A stretch of DNA of 64,000 nucleotides from Candidatus Sulfotelmatobacter kueseliae (GTDB taxonomy: Bacteria > Acidobacteriota > Terriglobia > Terriglobales > Acidobacteriaceae): positions 870-64,869 of the forward strand of contig OMOD01000141.1 of the NCBI GenBank assembly GCA_900290255.1. The letters run 5' to 3'. Of this stretch, positions 20,115 through 30,005 are shown in pieces; positions within the stretch are counted from its first letter, which is position 1, and each line of letters begins with the position of its first letter. The notes under the pieces are model-generated. The model was not told where the DNA came from and did no database searches. It was given only the letters and a program-made list of their open reading frames with translations. The position numbers and the translations under genes were made by a program.

Positions 20115-20536
20115 ATGGCCTTCCCACAACTTTTCTGGCCTTCGTAACCCGTGAACTTCACTTTGGATTTCCACTCTCCTAATCTGGCAGCGTAGGTACC
20201 GAATGTGGACGCGGCGCCCGTCCCAGGAAACTCGCCGCCCCGCAACCTCCCCATGTGAGTGAGGGACAGAGGGACGACCGTTCAGGCGCTTCAGGTGAGC
20301 TACCCCAAATAACTAGGGGCTGGCGCCCGTGGTGGGAGTGATCACTCTCGAGCTTTCAAGAAACTAGAGGCCTCAATAAAGGGAAGCCAGAAAGGAGACC
20401 AGCAGGGAAGCCAGGAAGAAGCCCAAGAGACAAGAGGCCAGGAGCAGAAAGGACCAGCCTCCGCCGGAATCGGGCAAGGAGGGTGCGCCCACTGTTTCCG
20501 CGCAGGCTTCTTGCCCCTCCATCCTCATTGCGGGGC

Positions 20537-23146
20537 TCATTGCGGTTGCAGCACTTCATCCACCACCACCTTGTCGTTCTTATCGGCAGTGATGATCTTG
20601 TGTACGGGCGCGTAACCGGTCAGCGTGATGTCAATGACATAGTTCCCCGGATCAAGCGCCACATCCAGCGGAGAAGTCTTTTCCAGCAGGTGCTGGTTGA
20701 TGGCCACTTGCGCGCCTTTGGGCTGGGTGCGGATGCTCACGGTGGCTTGCCCGGCCTGGACACCCTTGCCGCCGAACAGCTTCGACATTTTGCCGACGGT
20801 CTTGATGTTGTCCGCATTGCCCAGCGGCCGCAGTGTCGGCGAAAAGCTCAAGGTCTGCCCCAGAGCGAACTGGCTGTTCGTGGTTTCGTCCAGATAGCCC
20901 ATCAGCCGCACCAGAACCACGTGCTGGCCTTTGTCCACGCTCACCTGAGCGGGTGTCTTTGCGCCCACGTCCCGGCCATCCACATAAATATTGGCTCCGG
21001 GCGGATCGCTCTTCACGATCAGCGTGGCCATCAACTGCGCCAGATGAGAGATGATGGTCACGCGGTTTCCCGAGACCCCTTCAACCGTACGTGTGTCGGT
21101 GGAGTAGCCCGGCTTGCTCACCGTGATGGTGTGCGGTCCGGGCAGAAGATTCGTGAAATTGAACGGGGTGAGCCACGCCGGTTGGGTGCGTCCGTCGATC
21201 TGCACCTGCGCGCCTTGCGGCGTCGAATCCACCGATAATTGTCCGGGAATGATCATTGGCGCAGGGGGCGGAGACTTCTTCCTTCCGGGAGCCGATCTCG
21301 CACTCACGACCGGCTGAGCCATAGGAGCCACCGGCTCGGGCGTCTCTTCCGGTTGGGATGCAGCGACTGGCGGTGCCGCAGGCTGAGGTGCGGGCTGGGG
21401 TGCTGGCTGAGCAGCCTCAGGCTGTGCCGGAGCCTCAGTCTGGGCAGCAGTACGTCCCGCGCCCGCGTCATCGTCGGTGCTGAGATTGTGTACGTACATC
21501 GTGAACCCGACTGCGATGACCAGAATGAGCGCGGCCGCGCCTCCCAGGGCATAGAGCATCAGCCGGGGCGGAACGTTCTTGATTTCCTGGATCGCCTTCT
21601 CCGCTACTTCTCGCGGCTGAACCTTGGGTTTCTCGTCCTGTTTCAGGCTGCCCCGGAACATGGTCGGCGTAGTGGGCGCCTTTGCAGCCGGCTCGAAAGC
21701 AGGCGGCGGTGGAGGCGGAGGCGGCGCGATATAGACTTCCTTCAGCGGTGGCAATTCGTCGAGATCAGAGAAACTGGTGCTGCCGCCGCTGCCGCTCTTC
21801 CCGCCTTCAGCCATCATCGGATCCACTGCGATTTTCGGAGCTTCGGCGACCTGGGGCTCCGACGTCTCGACCTGCGGCTCATCAGCTACAGCCGACGACA
21901 TGTATGCGGATGGAGCCTCCGGCGACTCGATAGCCGGCTTCGCCGGGGCAGCCATGAACTGATCTGACAGATCAAGATCAACCTCTTCGCTGCCAGCCGG
22001 TGCGGTGGTGCTGCTGCCAGCGCCGGCCGCGGCCGCCGCCGCTTTTAGAGCAGGCAGGCTACTGGCCGGCTGGGCCAGGGTTGATGGCCGTTCTGCGCTT
22101 GCCGCAGGCATTTCTTTTTTCTTCTCCGCCGGCTTCGGAAATGTCGGTTTTGCTTCTGCCGGGCGCGCGGCCGGGGTCGCCAGCCCGGACGACCGAGGCA
22201 TGCCCGGCGCGGTTGGAGCCGCTGGCTTGGCAGCGGGTTTTGCCCCGACAGATTTCGATGGCGCCGCTACCTTCCCTGTTCCAGAAGCCCCAGGTCCCTT
22301 GGGCGCCGCCTGCTTCTTGGCTGCGAGCGGCTTGGACTCCTTGCACTTCTCGAGATCGTCAAGCAGGGCCCGGCCGGTCTGGTAGCGCTCGGCCGGATCC
22401 TTGACTAGCACCTTCATGATGAGGTCGCTGAGCAGAGGATGTACCTTCGGATTCACCTGAACTGGCGCCACCGGCATGCTGCCCAGAATGCATTGCCGCA
22501 ACCCCTCGGCCTCTTCCCGGTCGAACGCCTTCCGCTCCGTCACCATTTCGTACAGCATGGCGCCCAGGCTGAACAGATTCGACCGCCCATCCATGGGCTG
22601 GCCCAGAATCTGCTCTGGCGACATGTAATGCAGGAAGGAAGGAACTCCCTCGGGAACGTGCTGCACAAAGTGACCCACGGCGGAGACGCCGTAACTGAGA
22701 ATCCTGACCGTACCATCCCAGCCGCACATGATCTTTGCCGGTTCCAGGCTGCCGTGAACGACGTTTTGTGACGTCGCGTAATCGAGGCCGGCGGTGAGCT
22801 GGCGCCCGATGTCGAGCAGATCCCAGATAGAAAATCCCTCTTTGCGAGCCAGCATGGTGGCAATGCTGTTGCCCTGGACGTAATCCATGGCGGCGCAAAA
22901 CAGGCCCTCGATTTCGCCCGCGCCAAACACATTGGTAATGTTGGGACTGCTGAGGACTTTGGTGCTCTCTGCCTCTTCCAGCAGCGCCTGTTCCAGAGCC
23001 ACGGCACTATCGCCGAACGCGCTCAATCGGATGGCTTTCAGCGCGATCGTTTGCCCGGTCTCGGGATCGGTGGCTTTGTAGACCGATCCAGTGGGCGACT
23101 TCGCCAGTTCACTGAGAATCTCAAATGGGCCGATTTTCGTTGCCAT
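20537..23146 (-). CDS. Ser/Thr protein kinase-like protein with C-terminal PEGA repeats; catalytic motifs degenerate (probable pseudokinase)
   Basis: Kinase fold (IGPFEILSELAKSPTGSVYKATDPETGQTIALKAI ... YMSPEQILGQPMDGRSNLFSLGAMLYEMVTERKAF), TM ALILVIAVGFTMYVH, PEGA repeats (GQLSVDSTPQGAQVQIDGR, ATLIVKSDPPGANIYVDGRDVG, ATVSIRTQPKGAQVAINQHLLE). HRD is HGS and DFG is SYG. Confidence 0.85.
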   Translation of the reverse strand: MATKIGPFEILSELAKSPTGSVYKATDPETGQTIALKAIRLSAFGDSAVALEQALLEEAESTKVLSSPNITNVFGAGEIEGLFCAAMDYVQGNSIATMLARKEGFSIWDLLDIGRQLTAGLDYATSQNVVHGSLEPAKIMCGWDGTVRILSYGVSAVGHFVQHVPEGVPSFLHYMSPEQILGQPMDGRSNLFSLGAMLYEMVTERKAFDREEAEGLRQCILGSMPVAPVQVNPKVHPLLSDLIMKVLVKDPAERYQTGRALLDDLEKCKESKPLAAKKQAAPKGPGASGTGKVAAPSKSVGAKPAAKPAAPTAPGMPRSSGLATPAARPAEAKPTFPKPAEKKKEMPAASAERPSTLAQPASSLPALKAAAAAAGAGSSTTAPAGSEEVDLDLSDQFMAAPAKPAIESPEAPSAYMSSAVADEPQVETSEPQVAEAPKIAVDPMMAEGGKSGSGGSTSFSDLDELPPLKEVYIAPPPPPPPPAFEPAAKAPTTPTMFRGSLKQDEKPKVQPREVAEKAIQEIKNVPPRLMLYALGGAAALILVIAVGFTMYVHNLSTDDDAGAGRTAAQTEAPAQPEAAQPAPQPAPQPAAPPVAASQPEETPEPVAPMAQPVVSARSAPGRKKSPPPAPMIIPGQLSVDSTPQGAQVQIDGRTQPAWLTPFNFTNLLPGPHTITVSKPGYSTDTRTVEGVSGNRVTIISHLAQLMATLIVKSDPPGANIYVDGRDVGAKTPAQVSVDKGQHVVLVRLMGYLDETTNSQFALGQTLSFSPTLRPLGNADNIKTVGKMSKLFGGKGVQAGQATVSIRTQPKGAQVAINQHLLEKTSPLDVALDPGNYVIDITLTGYAPVHKIITADKNDKVVVDEVLQPQ

Positions 23147-23288
23147 TTTCTTGCCGCTCCATTCCATCACGAGCTGGTCACGTCGCCGCGACAAGGCTCG
23201 GCCGGCGGAGGCCCGGGGGATGGGGTAGGCCTAGCATAGCGCTGCTGGTGCTTGTCTTCGAGTTACGAAAGTAAGCCAGGTATCCCCA

Positions 23289-23516
23289 TTGCAGGACTCC
23301 CCTTCCGGCGTCCGCAACGATCCGACATCGTTATTGGCTGACGAGCCGACCGGCGATCTGGATAGTCATTCCGCGACAGAAGTTCTGGAGATTCTGAAGC
23401 GGCTGAATGAGGGTTTTCACAAGACGATCATGATGGTCACGCACGATCCGCATGCCGCCTCTTACGCGCACGTGACCCGTCACCTGGAAAAAGGGATGCT
23501 GCTCCCTCCCGGGTAG
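23289..23516 (+). pseudogene. 5'-truncated ABC transporter ATPase fragment (MacB/LolD-like C-terminal part)
   Basis: [55 protein letters not shown] (Walker B, D-loop, H-loop) without Walker A or LSGGQ signature. Confidence 0.8.
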
Positions 23517-23559
23517 GGAGACAGCAGCGCGGGGTTCGGTAAAAGAGGACCAGTACCAC

Positions 23560-24084
23560 TTACGCCACGGGCGCGAGGCCGATTCCGTTGCCGTTACCCT
23601 GCCCTGTGGCTGATTCCGCCACCCACCGCCAAGCCCGCCGGCCGGTGTTCAGAGCTACGGCCTCCGCTTCCCCATAGTCCACCAAGCGGTTCAGAACGGT
23701 GGTGACCGAAGCCATGGGATCCTTGTGGCGGGCCAGCATCGCCGGCATCTTCTCCTGGAAGCTCTCGCAGATATCGCGCGCGCTCAAGGGTCGGCCCGCT
23801 TCCATCAGGATCATCCGGCAGGCTTTGGTGAAGCCTGGCTGGCGGCCGTTGGTCTTGCGATCCACCAGTTCCAGCAGTTCTTCATTCAAGACGCCGTCGC
23901 CAAACAGGTTGGCTAGCCCGGCGATGGTCTGCTTGACGGTACCGATACGCTTCATGATCTCGGCGCGCTGTTGCAGAAGCAGATGCAGTTCTTCCTGCGC
24001 CTGTCGCACCACTTCCTGCACGTGACCGACGTCATAGCGGTCACTCATTTTGATCAGGCTGTTCCCGTTCTGCCGATTTTCCAT
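23560..24084 (-). CDS. Hypothetical protein: coiled-coil N-term plus winged-helix-like C-term
   Basis: Heptad-like N-term (VQEVVRQAQEELHLLLQQRAEIMKRI), then GFTKACRMILMEAGRPLSARDICESFQEKMP...VTTVLNRLVDYGEAEAV resembling winged-helix folds. Confidence 0.65.
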   Translation of the reverse strand: MENRQNGNSLIKMSDRYDVGHVQEVVRQAQEELHLLLQQRAEIMKRIGTVKQTIAGLANLFGDGVLNEELLELVDRKTNGRQPGFTKACRMILMEAGRPLSARDICESFQEKMPAMLARHKDPMASVTTVLNRLVDYGEAEAVALNTGRRAWRWVAESATGQGNGNGIGLAPVA

Positions 24085-24407
24085 ACAAACTCCTCATTCG
24101 GTTGGACGTGCGTTGATGTCCGGCGCGATCACCCCGCGCCCGCAGACGAATCAGCATTTTCCCTACAGCCGGCGGCCGCAGAAGCGCGGTCCGTCCCCAC
24201 ACCCCAATTGGCCTTCCGCGTCGGAAGCGTCAGGCAGGGCGGCAGAAACCCACCAAAACCCTATACGCGGAATGTTCTCCTGGTGTTCCTATAATTCTCC
24301 CGCAACGGCCCCGGGCCTTTTTTGTTTAGACGCGGAGGTCCCCGATATGGTTAACAAGAATTGAAATTTCGCTGCGGTTTCTGTGAACCAGTTCAGCCAA
24401 CCACCCT

Positions 24408-25658
24408 TTACTGCAAGAAGACCACCAGCAACCGGCCGTCGGAGTGGTAGCCGTCGCCAGTGGCGTTCTTCGCCTCCTGCACGGGGTTGGGAGGCAGGTA
24501 GTAAGTTAAGGTCTTCGTTTTGTTTGCCTTCTGCAGGCTACCGCCGATATTGTCACGCTCGCCATCCACCACGGGATCAATTTTGTGCGTGACATTTCCG
24601 TTGCGCTTGTCCTTGGCAAAGCCGATGTCGTGGGTGCCAGCACCCACCCAGACTTCCTGCCCCTTCCAGGTGAAGGGAGCCTTCCAGATGCGGAAATGGT
24701 GGCGGCTGGCGACCATGGCGATCGGCTCCGCCATCTCGTAGCCGAAATCCTGCATGCGCCCAAACAGATACAGCGTGCTCATCGGCATCTGCAGGTAGTC
24801 CTTGTTTTCGTAAGTCTCCTGGATGGCATCGAGCAGAGCTTTTTTCGTGCTGATATCGGCGACGTGCCAGTTGGCCGCGTCGAGCGCGGCCTGCACGTCT
24901 TTTTGCGAACCCACGATCACGAAGTTCACCATGTCGCCCAGATTGTTGAACTGGTCGTTGACCCGGCGCGGCAGGCTGTCCAGATCTTTTCGCAGGTCAG
25001 AGTCGAGAGGAGCATCAGAGACCTTGAGCGAGGATGAAGCTGCCGAACTTTCAGAAGTCGCGGTATTCCCCGGGCTAGCTGTGCCGGAGGAGTTCGCGCT
25101 GGAGTCAGTCTTGCTCGCACCAAACTGTCCTGACATGAAGATTTGCGCGGCAGTTCCGAGCTGGGACTTGAGCTGGTCGCTGCGGGACTTCTCCTGACTG
25201 TCGCTGGTCTCGGTCTTCGCAGCTGAACTCGCCGAAGTCCTGCGGACAATAACAGCAATCGCCCCTTGGCAGGGCGGACTGCCTGCGATGTTCATGCCAA
25301 GAAACAGATGAGAAGGTTCTTCGATGTTCAGCTTCGTGTGCGCGCCCACGAGAACGGGAGCCGCTCCCTGCGAGTGCAGGCGCGCGATGACGGCACCGGC
25401 GGAGGCACTGGGTAACGGCAGGTCCGCGGTAGCCACGCCCACACCCTCGGGAACACAATCGGGCGGATTGACGAAGGCCCGAGCGGAGGCGGCTGCTGAG
25501 ATTTCCAGCGCGTCTCCGGATGCCAGGTCGAGACCCGTGTCCGTCCATGCCCGCGCGGGAGAGACCTGAAAGGTGAATTGCTGCGCCTGTGTTTGAGCTC
25601 TTAACTCAGGCGTACAGAATAGGAGAGCTGCGAGCAGTAGAGTCCATTGCTTGGCCAT
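24408..25658 (-). CDS. Exported protein with LssY C-terminal-like domain
   Basis: Signal peptide; VNFVIVGSQKDVQAALDAANWHVADIS...MPMSTLYLFGRMQDFGYEMAEPI...RHHFRIWKAPFTWKGQEVWVGAGTHDIGF resembles the LssY_C family. Confidence 0.7.
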   Translation of the reverse strand: MAKQWTLLLAALLFCTPELRAQTQAQQFTFQVSPARAWTDTGLDLASGDALEISAAASARAFVNPPDCVPEGVGVATADLPLPSASAGAVIARLHSQGAAPVLVGAHTKLNIEEPSHLFLGMNIAGSPPCQGAIAVIVRRTSASSAAKTETSDSQEKSRSDQLKSQLGTAAQIFMSGQFGASKTDSSANSSGTASPGNTATSESSAASSSLKVSDAPLDSDLRKDLDSLPRRVNDQFNNLGDMVNFVIVGSQKDVQAALDAANWHVADISTKKALLDAIQETYENKDYLQMPMSTLYLFGRMQDFGYEMAEPIAMVASRHHFRIWKAPFTWKGQEVWVGAGTHDIGFAKDKRNGNVTHKIDPVVDGERDNIGGSLQKANKTKTLTYYLPPNPVQEAKNATGDGYHSDGRLLVVFLQ

Positions 25659-25768
25659 GGTGCACTTCCCCGATCAGGTCGCGTCACTCCAGCTTTTGGA
25701 TTGTCGCCAACCCATCGTCCAACATTATCGTCCAGGTGCGGTACCTTGCAGCAAGTCGGACCGCAGGC

Positions 25769-27913
25769 ATGGTCAGGAAGTGGGACACGGTTACCGGTCG
25801 AACGGTTCCGATCCCAAATCGGACCCTTCTCCCGAATTGGGATTTGCGCGCCCGGCTGACCGAATTAACTCAGGCTCGCGCTGCAACGCGATGGCAGTTC
25901 CCTTCCGATGGTAATAGGTTCAGTGAGCTAGTTTCCTTGTTGACGGCAGCTAAACCCGCCCCTGCTCCTCTGCGCGTCTTGTTGGTGAGCGCGAAGGAGG
26001 AGGACTTTTTTCTGATCCGCGAGATTCTCGAGCGGACCCGCAACACGCTGGCGGCGGAACTCGATCACGCGCAATCGCTGGGCGAGGCCCGGGCGATGCT
26101 GGAACGCCAGGCCCACGATCTGGTCTTGTTTGCCCACGAAACGGCAGACGCCGAAGCGGTCCAGTTGCAGGCGGAAGTTGTGCGCGCCGGGACCCCGGTC
26201 CCTTTTATTCTGCTGACCGAGGATGCCGACGAGAACACAGTCGCGGAGATCATCGAGGCGGGCGCGTGGGATTGCCTCTCGAAATCGCAACTCAACGGAG
26301 TGAATCTGACCCGCACCATCCGAACGACTCTGGCTCTGCACTTCCTGCGCCGGGACCAGCAAGTCGCGGGAGAGGCATTGCGCAAACTGTCGCAGGCGGT
26401 CGAAGCCTCCGCCGACCTGGTGGTGATCACCAACCGCGAAGGCATCATCGAATACGTCAACCCGGCGTTTGAGGCGCTGACCGGTTATCGCCATGAAGAA
26501 GTTTGCGGGCAATCGCCGCGCATCCTCAAGTCGGGCGAACAGGGGCCGGAAGTCTACCAGGAAATGTGGCAGACGATCCTCGGGGGCAATGTTTTTCGCG
26601 GCATTCTGGTGAATCGCAAGAAGAATGGCGAGTTGTTCTATCTGGAACAGAGCATCTGCCCGGTGCGGGACGGCACCGGGCAAATCACGCATTTTATCTC
26701 CAATGGACGCGACCTGACCGAGCGCCTTCGCTTGGAGGCGCAACTCACGCAGGCGCAGAAAATGGATGCCATCGGGCGGTTGGCTGGGGGCGTCGCCCAC
26801 GACTTCAACAACCTGCTGACGATTATTACCAGCTACTCCGAACTCGCCCTCGACGCCGTGGCGAAAACCGGCGCGCTCGAAGCCAAGATCCAAGAGATTC
26901 TTCAGGCTGCCCGGCGGGCCGCGGAATTGACCCGGCAATTGCTCGCTTTCAGCCGCAAGCAGCCTCAGGCTCTGCGGGTGGTGGAACTCAATCCAATCAT
27001 CGGCGACATCCTTCGAACCCTCCGCCGCCTGATCGGCGAAGACATCGAACTGACGTTCCAGCCGGGAGAGGACCTGGGACGCCTACGGGTGGATCCAGTG
27101 CAGATTGAGCAGATTCTGATGAACCTGGCGGCCAATGCGCGCGACGCGATGCCGCAGGGCGGCCACCTGCACATCGAGACCGCCAGCGTGATCCTCGACG
27201 ATGCCTACATCCATTGCAAACCCGCCGTCATCGCCAAGGGGCATTACGCCCGCATCACCGTCAACGATGACGGCGCCGGCATTCCGCGCAAGGACCTGCC
27301 TCACATTTTCGAGCCTTTCTACACCACCAAACCTGAAGGCGAAGGCACCGGGCTGGGTCTGGCGACGGTCTACGGAATCGTGAAACAGAACAAGGGCTTC
27401 GTCTGGGTCTATAGCGAGCCGGGCCAGGGCAGTGTCTTCAAGATCTACCTGCCGTGCGTGACCGAGCACAAACCGGTCGCTGAGTCGAAGGACACGAAAC
27501 CCGAGGCCCCGGCCCGCGGTTCAGAAACCATCCTGCTGGTGGAGGACGAGACAGCGGTCCGGCGTTCGACTGCGGAGTTTCTGGGTCTGCAGGGCTACAC
27601 GGTGCTCGAGGCCAAGGATGGCCTCGACGCCCTTGCCGTAGCGAAGGACTTCGGCTCAGCCATTCATTTGGCGGTCACCGACGTGGTCATGCCTCACATG
27701 AGCGGCGGGCAGCTGGCCAAGGAACTCAAGCGCCTGCGCCCCGAAACCCGCCTACTGTTTGTTTCCGGATATGCCGGCCAAACGGTGTTGGAGCATAACG
27801 TATTCGATCTCGAAACCGACTTCCTGCAAAAGCCTTTCAGCCTGAAACAGCTCTCGTCCAAGATTCGTGAAGCGCTGAAGCGCGGGCAGGGGGCGGCCGC
27901 CACTCCGCACTGA
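25769..27913 (+). CDS. Hybrid sensor histidine kinase (receiver-like, PAS, HisKA, HATPase, receiver)
   Basis: LRVLLVSAKEEDFFLIREIL; PAS ITNREGIIEYVNPAFEALTGYRHEEV; GGVAHDFNNLLTIITSYSELAL; HATPase ILMNLAANARDAMPQGG...FEPFYTTKPEGEGTGLGLATVYGIVKQ; C-term receiver ILLVEDETAVR...LAVTDVVMPHMSGG. Start uncertain (ORF opens at 25589). Confidence 0.88.
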   Translation: MVRKWDTVTGRTVPIPNRTLLPNWDLRARLTELTQARAATRWQFPSDGNRFSELVSLLTAAKPAPAPLRVLLVSAKEEDFFLIREILERTRNTLAAELDHAQSLGEARAMLERQAHDLVLFAHETADAEAVQLQAEVVRAGTPVPFILLTEDADENTVAEIIEAGAWDCLSKSQLNGVNLTRTIRTTLALHFLRRDQQVAGEALRKLSQAVEASADLVVITNREGIIEYVNPAFEALTGYRHEEVCGQSPRILKSGEQGPEVYQEMWQTILGGNVFRGILVNRKKNGELFYLEQSICPVRDGTGQITHFISNGRDLTERLRLEAQLTQAQKMDAIGRLAGGVAHDFNNLLTIITSYSELALDAVAKTGALEAKIQEILQAARRAAELTRQLLAFSRKQPQALRVVELNPIIGDILRTLRRLIGEDIELTFQPGEDLGRLRVDPVQIEQILMNLAANARDAMPQGGHLHIETASVILDDAYIHCKPAVIAKGHYARITVNDDGAGIPRKDLPHIFEPFYTTKPEGEGTGLGLATVYGIVKQNKGFVWVYSEPGQGSVFKIYLPCVTEHKPVAESKDTKPEAPARGSETILLVEDETAVRRSTAEFLGLQGYTVLEAKDGLDALAVAKDFGSAIHLAVTDVVMPHMSGGQLAKELKRLRPETRLLFVSGYAGQTVLEHNVFDLETDFLQKPFSLKQLSSKIREALKRGQGAAATPH

Positions 27914-27974
27914 ACGCGCCGGGTTTGATCCCCCTCCCACAACCCCCTATAATCAGCCTGCACAAAAACTCCGC

Positions 27975-29810
27975 ATGACTCCTGCAACCGGCCCTCAGGC
28001 TGTTTCGATCCGGCGGACCACCTTCCTATCACTCTCGATCCTGGTCGCACTGTGGCTGGCGATTTATGTAGCCAGCATGTTCACTCCGCCGTTGCTCGAC
28101 GACGTGGACACCATTCACGCCGAGGCGGCGCGAGAGATGCTGCTGCGTCACGATTGGGTCACGCTTTACACCGACGGCCTACGCTACCTGGAGAAGGCGC
28201 CCCTGATGTACTGGAGCCTGGCCGCGAGCTACGAAGTGTTCGGCATCAGCGACTGGAGCACACGCCTGCCGCTCATGCTGGGCGTGCTGGCCCTGGTGCT
28301 GGCCACGTACGGGCTGGGCCGATATGCCTTCGGCGAGCGTGGCGGATTTTATTCGGCTCTGGCTCTGGTCACCTCAATCGGACCCTATGTCTTTACCCGC
28401 TTTCTGATCCCCGACGTTCTGGTGGGCCTGTGGCTGGTTATTTCGTATTACTTCTTCCTGCGTTCGCTGGAGGAAGAGACACCGTCGCGTTTTGTCTGCT
28501 GGGGATTCGCCGCGGCCTGCGCCTTGAACGTGCTCACCAAAGGCCTGATCGGACTGGTATTTCCTATCGGCACGATCGGGCTTTATCTGCTGCTGACGCG
28601 GAACCTGCGCCACTTGCTGAAATTGAGGGTGCTTTCCAGCACGCTGGTTTTCTTTGCGTTGGCCGCGCCGTGGCACGCGCTCGCCGCCATCCGCAATCCG
28701 GCCCAGGGCGAGGCGCGCGGGTTTCTCTGGTTCTACTTCATTAACGAGCACGTCAGACGGTTCCTCGGCACGCGCCAACCGCCCGGATTCGACACGGTTC
28801 CGCTCGTGCTGTTCTGGGCCTTTCTGCTTCTGTGGCTTGTACCTTGGGCGGTCTTCCTGCCGCAGGCGTTGCGGGACGTTCCACTGCGTGCGGAGCGGTC
28901 GCCCTCCCCCCTGCGATCGAAAGCGAATCTCCTTTTCTTTCTGTGGGCGATCGTGATTTTGCTTTTCTTCAGTTTTTCGACGCGGCAGGAGTACTACACC
29001 ATTCCGGCGCTGCCGGGAGTTGCGCTGCTGGCGGGAGGCTGGCTGGCACGTGAATCGGGAGCGGAGGCAAGCGAAGGCGATCGCCGCGCCGGGCGTGCGT
29101 CTGCTCTGGTCCTGATGGTTGTGGGGATTCTTGCGGCTGTAATTGGCCTGGCACTTTTCTTCCGCACCCACCAGCCGCCGCCGGGAGTGGACCTGGCGGA
29201 TCTACTGAAGAAAAATCCTCAAGACTACGATCTCTCTTTGGGGCACGTGCTCGACTTCACGACCGATGCCCTGGGAATATTCCGCGGGCCGCTGCTGGGC
29301 GCGTCTCTGTCGCTGCTGCTGGGGACCACCCTGAACTGGTGGATGCGGCGGCGCGGCCGGCTGGCTCTGGGCAACGCCGCGCTTTCTCTAATGATGGTCG
29401 GGCTGCTGACCTGCGTCCATGTTTCGTTCTCCCGATTCTCGCCGATTCTCTCGTCCCACGATCTGGCTGTGGCCATCCAGAAGGAATATCGGCCAGGCGA
29501 CGTGATCGTGATCGACGGCCAGTATCACGAGGCTTCGACTCTCAACTTCTATACTCATGTTCCCGGCACCCGTGATCCCGTTCCCGTGCGGATTCTGCAC
29601 GCGCCCAGCGGCAACCTGTGGTATGGCGCAAAATTTCCCGATGCACCCCATGTGTTCGAGACACCGCAGTCATTTGCTCTGCTATGGTCGGGGCCGGCGC
29701 GTGTTTTTCTCTGGACAGACCAGGACGATCCAAAAGAACTGGCGGGCATGCCACACTTTCTGCTCGCGCGCAGCGGCGGAAAAGCCATCTTCACCAATCG
29801 GGAGCGGTGA
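27975..29810 (+). CDS. Glycosyltransferase family 39 (ArnT/PMT-like) membrane protein
   Basis: Many TM helices; PPLLDDVDTIHAEAAREMLLRHDWVTLYTDGLRYLEKAPLMYWSLAASYEVFGISDWSTRLP is typical of GT39 N-termini. Confidence 0.88.
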   Translation: MTPATGPQAVSIRRTTFLSLSILVALWLAIYVASMFTPPLLDDVDTIHAEAAREMLLRHDWVTLYTDGLRYLEKAPLMYWSLAASYEVFGISDWSTRLPLMLGVLALVLATYGLGRYAFGERGGFYSALALVTSIGPYVFTRFLIPDVLVGLWLVISYYFFLRSLEEETPSRFVCWGFAAACALNVLTKGLIGLVFPIGTIGLYLLLTRNLRHLLKLRVLSSTLVFFALAAPWHALAAIRNPAQGEARGFLWFYFINEHVRRFLGTRQPPGFDTVPLVLFWAFLLLWLVPWAVFLPQALRDVPLRAERSPSPLRSKANLLFFLWAIVILLFFSFSTRQEYYTIPALPGVALLAGGWLARESGAEASEGDRRAGRASALVLMVVGILAAVIGLALFFRTHQPPPGVDLADLLKKNPQDYDLSLGHVLDFTTDALGIFRGPLLGASLSLLLGTTLNWWMRRRGRLALGNAALSLMMVGLLTCVHVSFSRFSPILSSHDLAVAIQKEYRPGDVIVIDGQYHEASTLNFYTHVPGTRDPVPVRILHAPSGNLWYGAKFPDAPHVFETPQSFALLWSGPARVFLWTDQDDPKELAGMPHFLLARSGGKAIFTNRER

Positions 29811-30005
29811 ATCGGCGGGGAACACTGACTCCGGGTCTCCCGAGAGCTAAGATCAAGGGAACCAAATGATTTTCAGAACAGGGCATGGCCACAACAGTAT
29901 CGTCGTAGCCGGCCACTTTGTTTAGCCACCCGCATCACAGTTTAGCAGTTGGTGCCAAGCCGGGCATGTAGCAACCGGCAACTCTACCCAAGGGGATCTC
30001 TAACG

